Source: Actinomycetota bacterium (GTDB lineage: Bacteria; Actinomycetota; Acidimicrobiia; Acidimicrobiales; JAHWLA01). From it: 6,550 nt of DNA. The position numbers were made by a program, and so were the translations under genes. This document shows, piece after piece, positions 1 through 5,212 of this stretch. The notes under the pieces are model-generated. The model had not been told where the DNA came from, did not search any database, and saw nothing but the letters and a program-made list of their open reading frames with translations. Numbering within the stretch: the stretch's first letter is position 1; each line of letters starts with the position of its first letter. Location: assembly GCA_019347595.1 (NCBI GenBank), contig JAHWLA010000162.1:1-6550 (forward strand). The letters run 5' to 3'.

Positions 1-52
1 CCCCAACCTTCTGATCCGTAGTCAGATGCTCTATCCGTTGAGCTACGAGCGC
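1..52 (-). tRNA. tRNA-Arg (anticodon ACG), 3' end cut off by the window edge
   Basis: Read on the minus strand, the gene begins with acceptor strand GCGCTCG (52 to 46), then TA, a D-arm GCTC-AACGGATA-GAGC, and an anticodon arm TCTGA-CTACGGA-TCAGA. Its loop places ACG at positions 34-36. The variable loop and the first bases of the T-stem follow before the window ends, so the T-arm, 3' acceptor strand and any CCA are not visible. The anticodon ACG (deaminated to ICG in bacteria) reads CGU/CGC/CGA arginine codons. A -10-like TACACT lies 14 nt upstream of the mature 5' end. Confidence 0.95.
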
Positions 53-55
53 AGG

Positions 56-72
56 TCGGACACGGCAGTGTA
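56..72 (-). promoter_or_regulatory. Putative promoter -10 and leader of tRNA-Arg
   Basis: On the minus strand this reads TACACTGC-CGT-GTCCGA. TACACT fits the actinobacterial -10 pattern TANNNT. Transcription would start about 6-7 nt later, giving a very short 5' leader of roughly 8 nt before the mature tRNA. The same TACACTGC-N3-GTCCGA element occurs upstream of tRNA-Ser(GCT), which supports function. I see no convincing -35 hexamer 16-18 bp upstream. The start-site position is inference. Confidence 0.5.
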
Positions 73-151
73 GTCGGGGGGGCTCGGGGCCTCGAAGTCG
101 GTTCAGCGTGCCGTGCCCTGTTCTGGGTGCGAAAACCCCCGTTGAGCGACA

Positions 152-229
152 GTTCCGGCACAGAGAACGGGCGGCGGTCGGTTCCGGGGGCACAACCGCC
201 CGCTCAGCGGCCATTTCTGCCGCCGGAAC
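152..229 (-). other. Nested inverted repeats just after the GGDEF-EAL stop codon
   Basis: On the minus strand, GTTCCGGC begins 4 nt after the stop codon (229-222) and is complementary to GCCGGAAC at 159-152. Inside it, CGGGCGG (202-196) pairs with CCGCCCG (174-168). The RNA could fold into a long two-part hairpin, perhaps slowing polymerase or protecting the mRNA 3' end. No U-tract follows directly (the first T4 is near 135-132), so it is not a classical intrinsic terminator. At this G+C content such repeats can arise by chance. The rest of the 53-233 gap shows only the tRNA-Arg promoter. Confidence 0.25.
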
Positions 230-233
230 GACG

Positions 234-2153
234 TCACCAGATCTCGGTGGGTCGCCCTTCCACCAAGTCCACGACGGCGGAGGACGGCGACAGCGCGCCC
301 TGGGCCAGCAGCTCCGCCACCACCGACGCCTCCAGCGGGCGGGCGAAGTAGAAACCCTGCCCCAGCTCGCACTCCAGCGACCGCAACTGCTGGAGCTCCT
401 CGGGCAACTCGATGCCCTCGGCCACGGTCTCCAGGTTCAACGCCCGCCCCAGCTCCACGATCGTCCGTAGCAACGCCCGCTTCTGCGAGCCGTCCGTCAC
501 CCCGTCCACGAACGACCGGTCGATCTTGAGCACGTCGATCGGGAACCGCCGCAGGTACGACAGCGACGAGTACCCCGTCCCGAAGTCGTCGACGGCGATC
601 CGCACCCCCAGCGCCTTGAGCTGGTTGAGCCGCACGATCGTCGTCACGTGGTCGTTCATGACGGCGCTCTCGGTGATCTCCAGCGTGAGGCACTCGGCAG
701 CCAAGCCCGTCTCGGCCAGCACCTCCGACACCGTGCCCACGATGTTCTCCTGCTGGAGCTGGCGCATCGACAGGTTCACGCTCATCATCAGCGGCGGGTC
801 CTTGGGATGCTCCCCGTGCCACTGCTGGGCCTGGGCGCACGCCTCCCGCAGCACCCACTCGCCCAACGGCACGATCAGCCCCGTCTCCTCGGCGATGGGG
901 ATGAACTCGATGGGCGGGATGAGCCCCCGCTCCGGGTGGTTCCACCGCACCAGCGCCTCGACACCGGCGATGCGCCCCGTGTCCAGTACGACAGTGGGCT
1001 GGTAGTGCAGCACGAACTCGTGCCGGTCCACCGCCCGGCGCAGCTCGGCCTCGGTGTCGAGCCGCCGCAGCATCGCCGAATGCATGCTCGGGTTGAACAG
1101 CTCGAAGCGGTTCTTGCCCTCGGCCTTGGCCATGTACATGGCGACATCCGCGTTGCGCAGCAGCTCGTCGGCGGTGTTGTCGCCCTCGCCGCACATGGCG
1201 ATGCCGATGCTGCCCCGGACGAACACCTCCTTGCCGTGGACATGGAACGGCGCCTGCAACGACTCGAGCATCCGTGTTGCGACGATGGCGTAGTCGCCCG
1301 GCGACGCCAGGTCCTCGACGAGCACGGCGAACTCGTCGCCGCCCAGCCGGGCCGCCGTGTCGGTGGGCCGGATGCACTCGTCCAGGCGTGTGGCCACGCA
1401 GATCAACAGCTCGTCCCCCGCGTCGTGGCCGAGGCTGTCGTTGACCGCCTTGAACCCGTCGAGGTCGAGCAGCATGACGGCCAGCGCCCGCCCCCGGCGC
1501 ACGGCCCGGGCCAGCGCGTGGTCGATGCGGTCCTTCAGCAGCGCCCGGTTGGCCAGCTTGGTGAGCGAGTCGTGGAACGCCTGATGGGCCAGGGCCTCCT
1601 CCAGCGACTTCCGCTCGCTGACGTCACGCGTGTTGAGGATGACGCCGCACACGTCGGGATCGTCGAGTTTGCTGCTGACCGCCGTCTCCGCGTACCGCCA
1701 CGAGCCGTCGGCGTGCTTCACCCGGCACTCGACCAACGCCGTCTCCCGGCCCTCGTCCTGGGCGGCCACGATCATGCCGAACACCCGCCGCCGGTCCTCG
1801 GGGTGGAGCAGGTCCCGGAGGTTCATCCCCAGCATCTCGTCCTTGGCATAGCCGAACACCCGGGTGACCGACGGGCTCTGATAGCGGATCACGTTGGTGC
1901 CGTCGACCACCGTCACCACGTCGGACGAGTGCTGGGCAAACGCCGCATGCCGGGCCTGGGTGGCGCTCTCCGCCTTGGCCAGCTCGGCCGTCCACCGGTT
2001 GCGCTCTGTGGACCGCAGCAACAGCCAGGTGACGCCCGCCCCGACCAGGATCATGAGCCGCAGGTGCGTGGGCGACTGGGCCACCGTGGCGCCCGCGATG
2101 GGGACCGCCACCAACACCAGCCAACGCCACATTCGATCCCGCGTCTTCGTCAT
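234..2153 (-). CDS. Membrane-anchored PAS-GGDEF-EAL cyclic di-GMP cyclase/phosphodiesterase
   Basis: This 639-aa protein probably both makes and degrades the second messenger cyclic di-GMP. Two hydrophobic segments (about residues 11-25 and 31-46) suggest a membrane hairpin. A short helical linker leads into a PAS/PAC sensor (about 70-182). The GGDEF domain (about 190-350) has an exact GGDEF signature at 271-275 and an RxxD feedback site (R262-P-T-D265) five residues before it. The EAL domain (about 370-615) has EAL at 399-401, N460, E492/E495, DDFGTGYSS at 522-530, K543, E575/E579 and Q599. These cover the usual metal and catalytic positions, so neither domain looks degenerate. The ATG at 2153 is preceded by GAGGAG seven nt upstream. 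An in-frame extension to 2231 would run toward the tRNA-Ser terminator and lacks homology-like content. The gene lies 80 bp downstream of that terminator, so it probably has its own promoter. Ligand and net activity are unknown. Confidence 0.93.
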   Translation of the reverse strand: MTKTRDRMWRWLVLVAVPIAGATVAQSPTHLRLMILVGAGVTWLLLRSTERNRWTAELAKAESATQARHAAFAQHSSDVVTVVDGTNVIRYQSPSVTRVFGYAKDEMLGMNLRDLLHPEDRRRVFGMIVAAQDEGRETALVECRVKHADGSWRYAETAVSSKLDDPDVCGVILNTRDVSERKSLEEALAHQAFHDSLTKLANRALLKDRIDHALARAVRRGRALAVMLLDLDGFKAVNDSLGHDAGDELLICVATRLDECIRPTDTAARLGGDEFAVLVEDLASPGDYAIVATRMLESLQAPFHVHGKEVFVRGSIGIAMCGEGDNTADELLRNADVAMYMAKAEGKNRFELFNPSMHSAMLRRLDTEAELRRAVDRHEFVLHYQPTVVLDTGRIAGVEALVRWNHPERGLIPPIEFIPIAEETGLIVPLGEWVLREACAQAQQWHGEHPKDPPLMMSVNLSMRQLQQENIVGTVSEVLAETGLAAECLTLEITESAVMNDHVTTIVRLNQLKALGVRIAVDDFGTGYSSLSYLRRFPIDVLKIDRSFVDGVTDGSQKRALLRTIVELGRALNLETVAEGIELPEELQQLRSLECELGQGFYFARPLEASVVAELLAQGALSPSSAVVDLVEGRPTEIW

Positions 2154-2168
2154 CGGCCGGCTCCTCGG

Positions 2169-2200
2169 AGAACTAGTCCCGCGTCGACAAAGAACTAGTC
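2169..2200. repeat. Paired 10-bp direct repeats with three evenly spaced palindromes upstream of the GGDEF-EAL gene
   Basis: AGAACTAGTC occurs at 2169-2178 and again at 2191-2200, 22 bp apart. Each copy contains the palindrome ACTAGT (2172-2177 and 2194-2199). A third palindrome, GTCGAC, lies exactly midway at 2183-2188. The centres (2174.5, 2185.5, 2196.5) are 11 bp apart, so all three face the same side of the helix. The array starts beside the Shine-Dalgarno of the minus-strand gene (ATG at 2153). A tandem operator for a dimeric repressor is plausible, but I do not recognise the regulator. Confidence 0.45.
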
Positions 2201-2233
2201 GGACTTGAGCGCGAATCCCCGAGACCGACAACG

Positions 2234-2265
2234 AAAAAGCGGCCGGCCCTTTCGGCGCCGGCCGC
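2234..2265 (-). terminator. Intrinsic terminator of tRNA-Ser(GCT)
   Basis: On the minus strand, a perfect 9-bp G+C stem (GCGGCCGGC at 2265-2257, GCCGGCCGC at 2247-2239) encloses a 9-nt loop and is followed directly by five T residues (2238-2234). It begins 4 nt after the mature 3' end of tRNA-Ser(GCT). It should end tRNA transcription and insulate the GGDEF-EAL gene 80 bp downstream. Confidence 0.9.
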
Positions 2266-2269
2266 TACG

Positions 2270-2357
2270 CGGAGAGGGGGGGATTTGAACCCCCGGACCC
2301 CGGTTAGAGGTCAACTCATTAGCAGTGAGTCCGATTCGGCCGCTCTCGCACCTCTCC
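2270..2357 (-). tRNA. tRNA-Ser (anticodon GCT)
   Basis: The minus strand folds as a class II tRNA. The acceptor GGAGAGG (2357-2351) pairs with CCTCTCC (2277-2271), and the discriminator is G at 2270, as expected for serine. The anticodon arm ACTCA-CTGCTAA-TGAGT places GCT at 34-36, reading AGU/AGC codons. A long variable arm (GACCTCTAACCGGGGTC region) and a T-arm GGGGG-TTCAAAT-CCCCC follow. CCA is not encoded, so a CCA-adding enzyme must supply it. A strong terminator follows, and a divergent phosphatase gene starts 65 bp upstream. Confidence 0.97.
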
Positions 2358-2374
2358 TCGGACCTCGCAGTGTA
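2358..2374 (-). promoter_or_regulatory. Putative promoter -10 and leader of tRNA-Ser(GCT)
   Basis: On the minus strand this reads TACACTGC-GAG-GTCCGA and abuts the tRNA 5' end. TACACT (2374-2369) fits TANNNT, and the start point would fall within or just before GTCCGA, giving a leader of about 5 nt for RNase P to remove. Fourteen of 17 positions are identical to the element before tRNA-Arg, and only the three-base spacer differs. No clear -35 is visible. Confidence 0.5.
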
Positions 2375-2407
2375 CGCGCCGCACGTCCGCGATGCGCCTG
2401 CGAAAGG

Positions 2408-2413
2408 TATGGT
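2408..2413 (+). promoter_or_regulatory. Putative -10 hexamer of the PAS-GAF-phosphatase gene
   Basis: TATGGT fits TANNNT and ends 9 nt before the chosen GTG (6 nt before the in-frame TTG at 2420). Transcription would therefore begin at or within a few bases of the start codon, making a leaderless or near-leaderless mRNA. This agrees with the absence of a Shine-Dalgarno at normal spacing; GAAAGG at 2402-2407 is too far from GTG. No good -35 is seen. It lies back to back with the tRNA-Ser(GCT) promoter. Confidence 0.35.
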
Positions 2414-2422
2414 GGCCTCTTG

Positions 2423-4165
2423 GTGTCGGCGGCCGGAACCGAGGGCGGGCAGCAGGAGCGACCCGCGTCGTCTGTCGACATCGCCACCAGCGCGCCCCTC
2501 GCCGCCATCGAGGACCGCGTCATCCTCGACGAGCTCAGCGACGCCGTCGTGGCCGCCGACGACGGCAACCGCATCATCTACTGCAACCCGGCCGCCGAGC
2601 GGCTGCTCGGCTGGTCACGCGGCGACCTCCAGGGCAAGTCGCTCCTGGCCATCGTCCCCGAGCGCCTGCGGGACGCCCACCTCACCGGTTTCTCCCGCTA
2701 CCTGACGACCGGCGTCCCCACCCTCATAGGCAACGCGGTGCGCGTAGCCGCCCTGCATCGCGACGGCCACGAAGTCGCCGTCGAGCTGACGCTGGCCGCC
2801 TTCCGGGCGGGCGACGACCGCCAGGTGTTCGTGGCCTCGTTCCGCGACCTGGCCGACCGCGTCGAGCTCGAGCGGCAGACGGCGATGACGAGCTACTTCA
2901 AAGCCACCACCGAAGTCGCCGTGCTGCTGGGGCTCAGCGGCACAGTCAAGAGCCTCGAGTCGGCCGCGCCGCTGGTGCTGGCCGCCATCGGCACAAGCCT
3001 GGCGTGGCAGGTGGGCGCGCTGTGGCTGGTCGACGGCGACGTCGTGCGCTGCGTCGACGTCTGGCACGAGCCCGGCTTCGACGCCGCCGAGTTCGTGGCG
3101 CTGACGCGAGCCGCGCAGTTCCCACGAGGCGTCGGCCTTCCCGGTCACGTGTGGCGGGCCACAAAGCCGGTCTGGATCGAGGACTTCGCCGCCAACAGCG
3201 AGTTCCCCCGGGCGGCGTGGGCGCTCGAGCGCGGCCTGCGCACCGCCTTCGGCTTCCCCGTGATGTCCGAGGGTCGCTGCCTCGGGGTCGTCGAGTTCTT
3301 CCACCGCGACCGCAAGGCCTCGGACCCCGACCTGCTCGGCGTAGTGGCCACCGTCGGCGGGCAGTTGGGCCAGTTCCTCGAACGCCGCCGGGCCGAGCAC
3401 GCGGCGCAGGCCACCAGCGAGCGCTTCGCCTCGTTGGCCCGCACCCTCCAGGCCAGCCTCCTGCCTCCGCACCTGCCCGACATCCAGGGACTAGACGTGG
3501 CCGCGGCCTACCGCCCGGCGGGCGCGGGCATCGACGTGGGCGGCGACTTCTACGACGTGTTCCCCGCCCGCGGCACCGGCTGGGGGGTGGTGATGGGCGA
3601 CGTCTGCGGCAAGGGCGCCGAAGCGGCCACCTTGACCGCGCTGGCCCGCTACACCGTGCGGGCCGCCGTCATGCGCGCCCGGCGACCGCGGAACGTCCTC
3701 AGCCTGCTCAACGAGGCCGTCATGCGCCAGGACGAGCACGGCCGCTTCATCACCGTCGCCTACGGCGCCCTCCGCTGCTTCGAGAACCACGTCGAAGTCG
3801 TCGTCTCCCTGGGCGGCCACCCCCAGCCCGTCCTGCTGCGCGCCGACGGGACCGCCTCCGTCGTCGGCAGGCCGGGCACCGTGCTGGGCGTTGTCGAACG
3901 CCCCGAGCTGTTCGACCAAGCGGTGCTCCTCGTGCCGGGCGACGCCTTGGTGTTCTACACCGACGGCGTGACCGAGGCTCGCGGTGCCGAGGGGCAGTTT
4001 GGCGAGGAGCGCCTGCTGACAGTGGTGGAGGAGGCGACGGGCGCCGGCGCCGCCGGGCTGGTCGCGGCCATCGAGGGCGCCGTCAACCGCTTCGAGGGCG
4101 GCGTCTCCCGGGACGACCTCGCCCTGCTGGTGGTCCGAGTGCCGCCTCGCCGCGACGCCGACTGA
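2423..4165 (+). CDS. PAS-GAF-SpoIIE (PP2C-type) serine/threonine phosphatase
   Basis: This 580-aa, apparently cytosolic sensor phosphatase resembles RsbU/RsbP-type regulators. These dephosphorylate anti-anti-sigma (STAS) proteins in partner-switching cascades; that substrate is inferred from the family. A PAS domain (about 29-145) with a FixL-like sequence comes first. A GAF domain (about 159-322) and a charged helical linker follow. The SpoIIE/PP2C domain (about 355-572) shows VGGDFYD (372-378, metal ligand D375), GDVCGKG (392-398, D393), YTDG (512-515, D514) and RDD (563-565), so the metal-binding set looks complete. No HATPase anti-sigma kinase or STAS domain is attached, and no partner gene lies nearby. 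The GTG at 2423 is the best start. TTG at 2420 is possible, and the only upstream in-frame ATG (2285) lies inside the tRNA-Ser gene. The stop codon is 1 bp from a convergent tRNA. Confidence 0.9.
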   Translation: MSAAGTEGGQQERPASSVDIATSAPLAAIEDRVILDELSDAVVAADDGNRIIYCNPAAERLLGWSRGDLQGKSLLAIVPERLRDAHLTGFSRYLTTGVPTLIGNAVRVAALHRDGHEVAVELTLAAFRAGDDRQVFVASFRDLADRVELERQTAMTSYFKATTEVAVLLGLSGTVKSLESAAPLVLAAIGTSLAWQVGALWLVDGDVVRCVDVWHEPGFDAAEFVALTRAAQFPRGVGLPGHVWRATKPVWIEDFAANSEFPRAAWALERGLRTAFGFPVMSEGRCLGVVEFFHRDRKASDPDLLGVVATVGGQLGQFLERRRAEHAAQATSERFASLARTLQASLLPPHLPDIQGLDVAAAYRPAGAGIDVGGDFYDVFPARGTGWGVVMGDVCGKGAEAATLTALARYTVRAAVMRARRPRNVLSLLNEAVMRQDEHGRFITVAYGALRCFENHVEVVVSLGGHPQPVLLRADGTASVVGRPGTVLGVVERPELFDQAVLLVPGDALVFYTDGVTEARGAEGQFGEERLLTVVEEATGAGAAGLVAAIEGAVNRFEGGVSRDDLALLVVRVPPRRDAD

Positions 4166-4166
4166 G

Positions 4167-4251
4167 CGGAGGGAGTGGGATTTGAACCCACGGAGGGTTG
4201 CCCCTCAAGGCTTTTCAAGAGCCTCGCATTCGGCCGCTCTGCCATCCCTCC
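4167..4251 (-). tRNA. tRNA-Ser (anticodon TGA)
   Basis: The minus strand gives acceptor GGAGGGA (4251-4245) pairing with TCCCTCC (4174-4168) and discriminator G at 4167. The anticodon arm AGGCT-CTTGAAA-AGCCT has TGA at 34-36, reading UCA and probably other UCN codons. There is a long variable arm with a GAGGG/CCCTC stem and a T-arm GTGGG-TTCAAAT-CCCAC. CCA is not encoded. It lies 13 bp downstream of pheA on the same strand and may be co-transcribed with it. No T-rich intrinsic terminator follows; downstream sequence is the 3' end of the convergent phosphatase gene. Confidence 0.97.
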
Positions 4252-4261
4252 CGACGGGGCC

Positions 4262-4267
4262 AGGCTA
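4262..4267 (-). promoter_or_regulatory. Possible -10 of tRNA-Ser(TGA), overlapping the pheA stop codon
   Basis: On the minus strand TAGCCT fits TANNNT and ends 10 nt before the mature tRNA 5' end. This is similar to the 11- and 14-nt spacing at the other two tRNA genes here. Its first three bases are the TAG stop codon of pheA. A weak -35-like TTGCGG lies at 4288-4283 with a short 15-bp spacer. Read-through from pheA is an alternative source of the tRNA. Confidence 0.3.
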
Positions 4268-5191
4268 CCGGCCGACCCGCTCCCGCAACGTCGTGACCCA
4301 CTCGTCGGCCGCCCGCCAGGCGGCATCGGCGTCGCGACGGATGGCGGCCCCGTGCTCGCCCGCCGCCGGGTAGGAGCCCAGGAATTTGACCCCGGCCAAC
4401 TGGGCGTGCAGATCGCGGAGGCAGTCGGCGATCACCTCGTCGGCGACGTGGCCCTCCAGGTCGATGATGAAGCAGTAGTCGCCCAGCCCTTTCTTGGTGG
4501 GGCGCGACTCCAGCTTCGTCAGGTTGATGGCGCGGGCCGAGAACTGGCCGAGGATCGCATGCAGGCTGCCCGGATGGTCCGACCGCTGGAAGCACACGAT
4601 GCTCGTCTTGTCGTGGCCGGTCGGCGCCGGGATGTGGCCCCGGCTCACCAGCACGAAGCGGGTGGCGTTGTCGGGGTGGTCCTCGATGTCGCCGGCCAGC
4701 ACGTCGAGGCCGTACAGCTTGGCCGCCAATGCCGTGCCCACCGCCGCCGTGCCCGGTTCGTGCCCCTCGCCCACCTGGCGCACGGCCTCGGCCGTGGAGT
4801 TGGCGGCCACCACCTCGGCCTCGGGGAGCTGCGAGGCCAGGAACAGGCGGCACTGGGCGACGGCCTTGGGGAACGACACCACCTGGCGCACGTCGGCCAG
4901 GCTCGTGCCCGGCGGGGCCAGCAGGTTGAGGTGGACGCCGATGACCACCTCGCGCTGGATGAGGAGGTCGTCCTGTTCGAACACCAGCGAGTCGAGCGAC
5001 TCGTTGACGGTGCCGTCGATGGCGTTCTCCATGGCGACGAAGCCGTAGTCGACGTCGCCCGCCGTGGTCGCCGTCAGCACGTCGGGCATGGTGCGCAGCG
5101 CCACCAGCTCGGCGGCGGCGAGGTCGGGCTGCGTCAGCAGCGCCTCTTCGGTGAACGTCCCCGGCGGCCCGAGGAAGGCGACACGCGTCAT
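4265..5191 (-). CDS. pheA: Prephenate dehydratase (monofunctional, with ACT domain)
   Basis: PheA converts prephenate to phenylpyruvate with loss of water and CO2, the committed step to phenylalanine. The 308-aa product opens with the family-typical VAFLGPPGTFTEEAL (4-18). The catalytic domain (about 3-182) carries ENAIDGTVNESLD (55-67) and the signature NATRF (175-179, with the TRF triad). A C-terminal ACT domain (about 195-275) follows, with HPGSL (206-210, counterpart of the GALV motif) and ESRP (228-231). These form the phenylalanine-binding feedback site, so allosteric inhibition is expected. There is no fused chorismate mutase domain, the usual actinobacterial arrangement. The ATG at 5191 is chosen because the family N-terminus begins there. 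Reading upstream would run antisense through larB. No Shine-Dalgarno is present; a TATCCT hexamer 7 nt before the ATG suggests a leaderless mRNA. tRNA-Ser(TGA) follows 13 bp downstream. Confidence 0.96.
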   Translation of the reverse strand: MTRVAFLGPPGTFTEEALLTQPDLAAAELVALRTMPDVLTATTAGDVDYGFVAMENAIDGTVNESLDSLVFEQDDLLIQREVVIGVHLNLLAPPGTSLADVRQVVSFPKAVAQCRLFLASQLPEAEVVAANSTAEAVRQVGEGHEPGTAAVGTALAAKLYGLDVLAGDIEDHPDNATRFVLVSRGHIPAPTGHDKTSIVCFQRSDHPGSLHAILGQFSARAINLTKLESRPTKKGLGDYCFIIDLEGHVADEVIADCLRDLHAQLAGVKFLGSYPAAGEHGAAIRRDADAAWRAADEWVTTLRERVGR

Positions 5192-5198
5192 CGAAGGC

Positions 5199-5206
5199 AG
5201 GATAGT
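5199..5206. promoter_or_regulatory. Overlapping divergent -10 elements between pheA and larB
   Basis: The whole pheA/larB gap is 21 bp (5192-5212). On the minus strand TATCCT (5204-5199) ends 7 nt before the pheA ATG. On the plus strand GATAGT (5201-5206) ends 6 nt before the larB ATG, with GCGACA (5178-5183) as a 4-of-6 -35 match 17 bp upstream. The two hexamers share 5201-5204. Both spacings would put the start point on the A of the ATG, giving two leaderless mRNAs. No good -35 is seen for pheA. Confidence 0.45.
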
Positions 5207-5212
5207 GAGGAC

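Noticed and set aside
103..1377. Long minus-strand frame of 424 codons overlapping the GGDEF-EAL gene
   Set aside because: It is an alternative frame of the GGDEF-EAL gene. The product is Arg/Gly/Ala-rich low-complexity sequence with no domain, typical of shadow frames in high-GC DNA.
648..2198. 516-codon plus-strand frame antisense to the GGDEF-EAL gene
   Set aside because: The composition (His/Arg/Gln/Val repeats) is a mirror of GC-rich codons in the real gene. There is no recognisable motif, and it ends near the real gene's start.
2154..2231. N-terminal extension of the GGDEF-EAL protein to an ATG at 2231
   Set aside because: The ATG at 2153 has GAGGAG at ideal spacing and leads straight into a membrane segment. 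The extension covers the palindrome array and approaches the tRNA terminator.
1..2357. Genomic island bounded by tRNA-Arg and tRNA-Ser
   Set aside because: There is no integrase, transposase, direct repeat of a tRNA 3' end, or compositional shift. The GGDEF-EAL gene has the same base composition as its neighbours.
2285..2422. Upstream ATG start for the phosphatase at 2285
   Set aside because: It lies inside the tRNA-Ser(GCT) gene on the opposite strand, and the extra 46 residues show no domain. A GTG at 2423 fits the promoter position.
2392..4185. 597-codon plus-strand frame overlapping the phosphatase
   Set aside because: The Arg/Pro-rich product has no motifs. The overlapping frame carries complete PAS, GAF and SpoIIE signatures.
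2279..4186. Shared GGATTTGAACCC near both serine tRNA 3' ends as attachment sites
   Set aside because: This is the T-loop region conserved in nearly all tRNAs and is expected in two serine tRNA genes.
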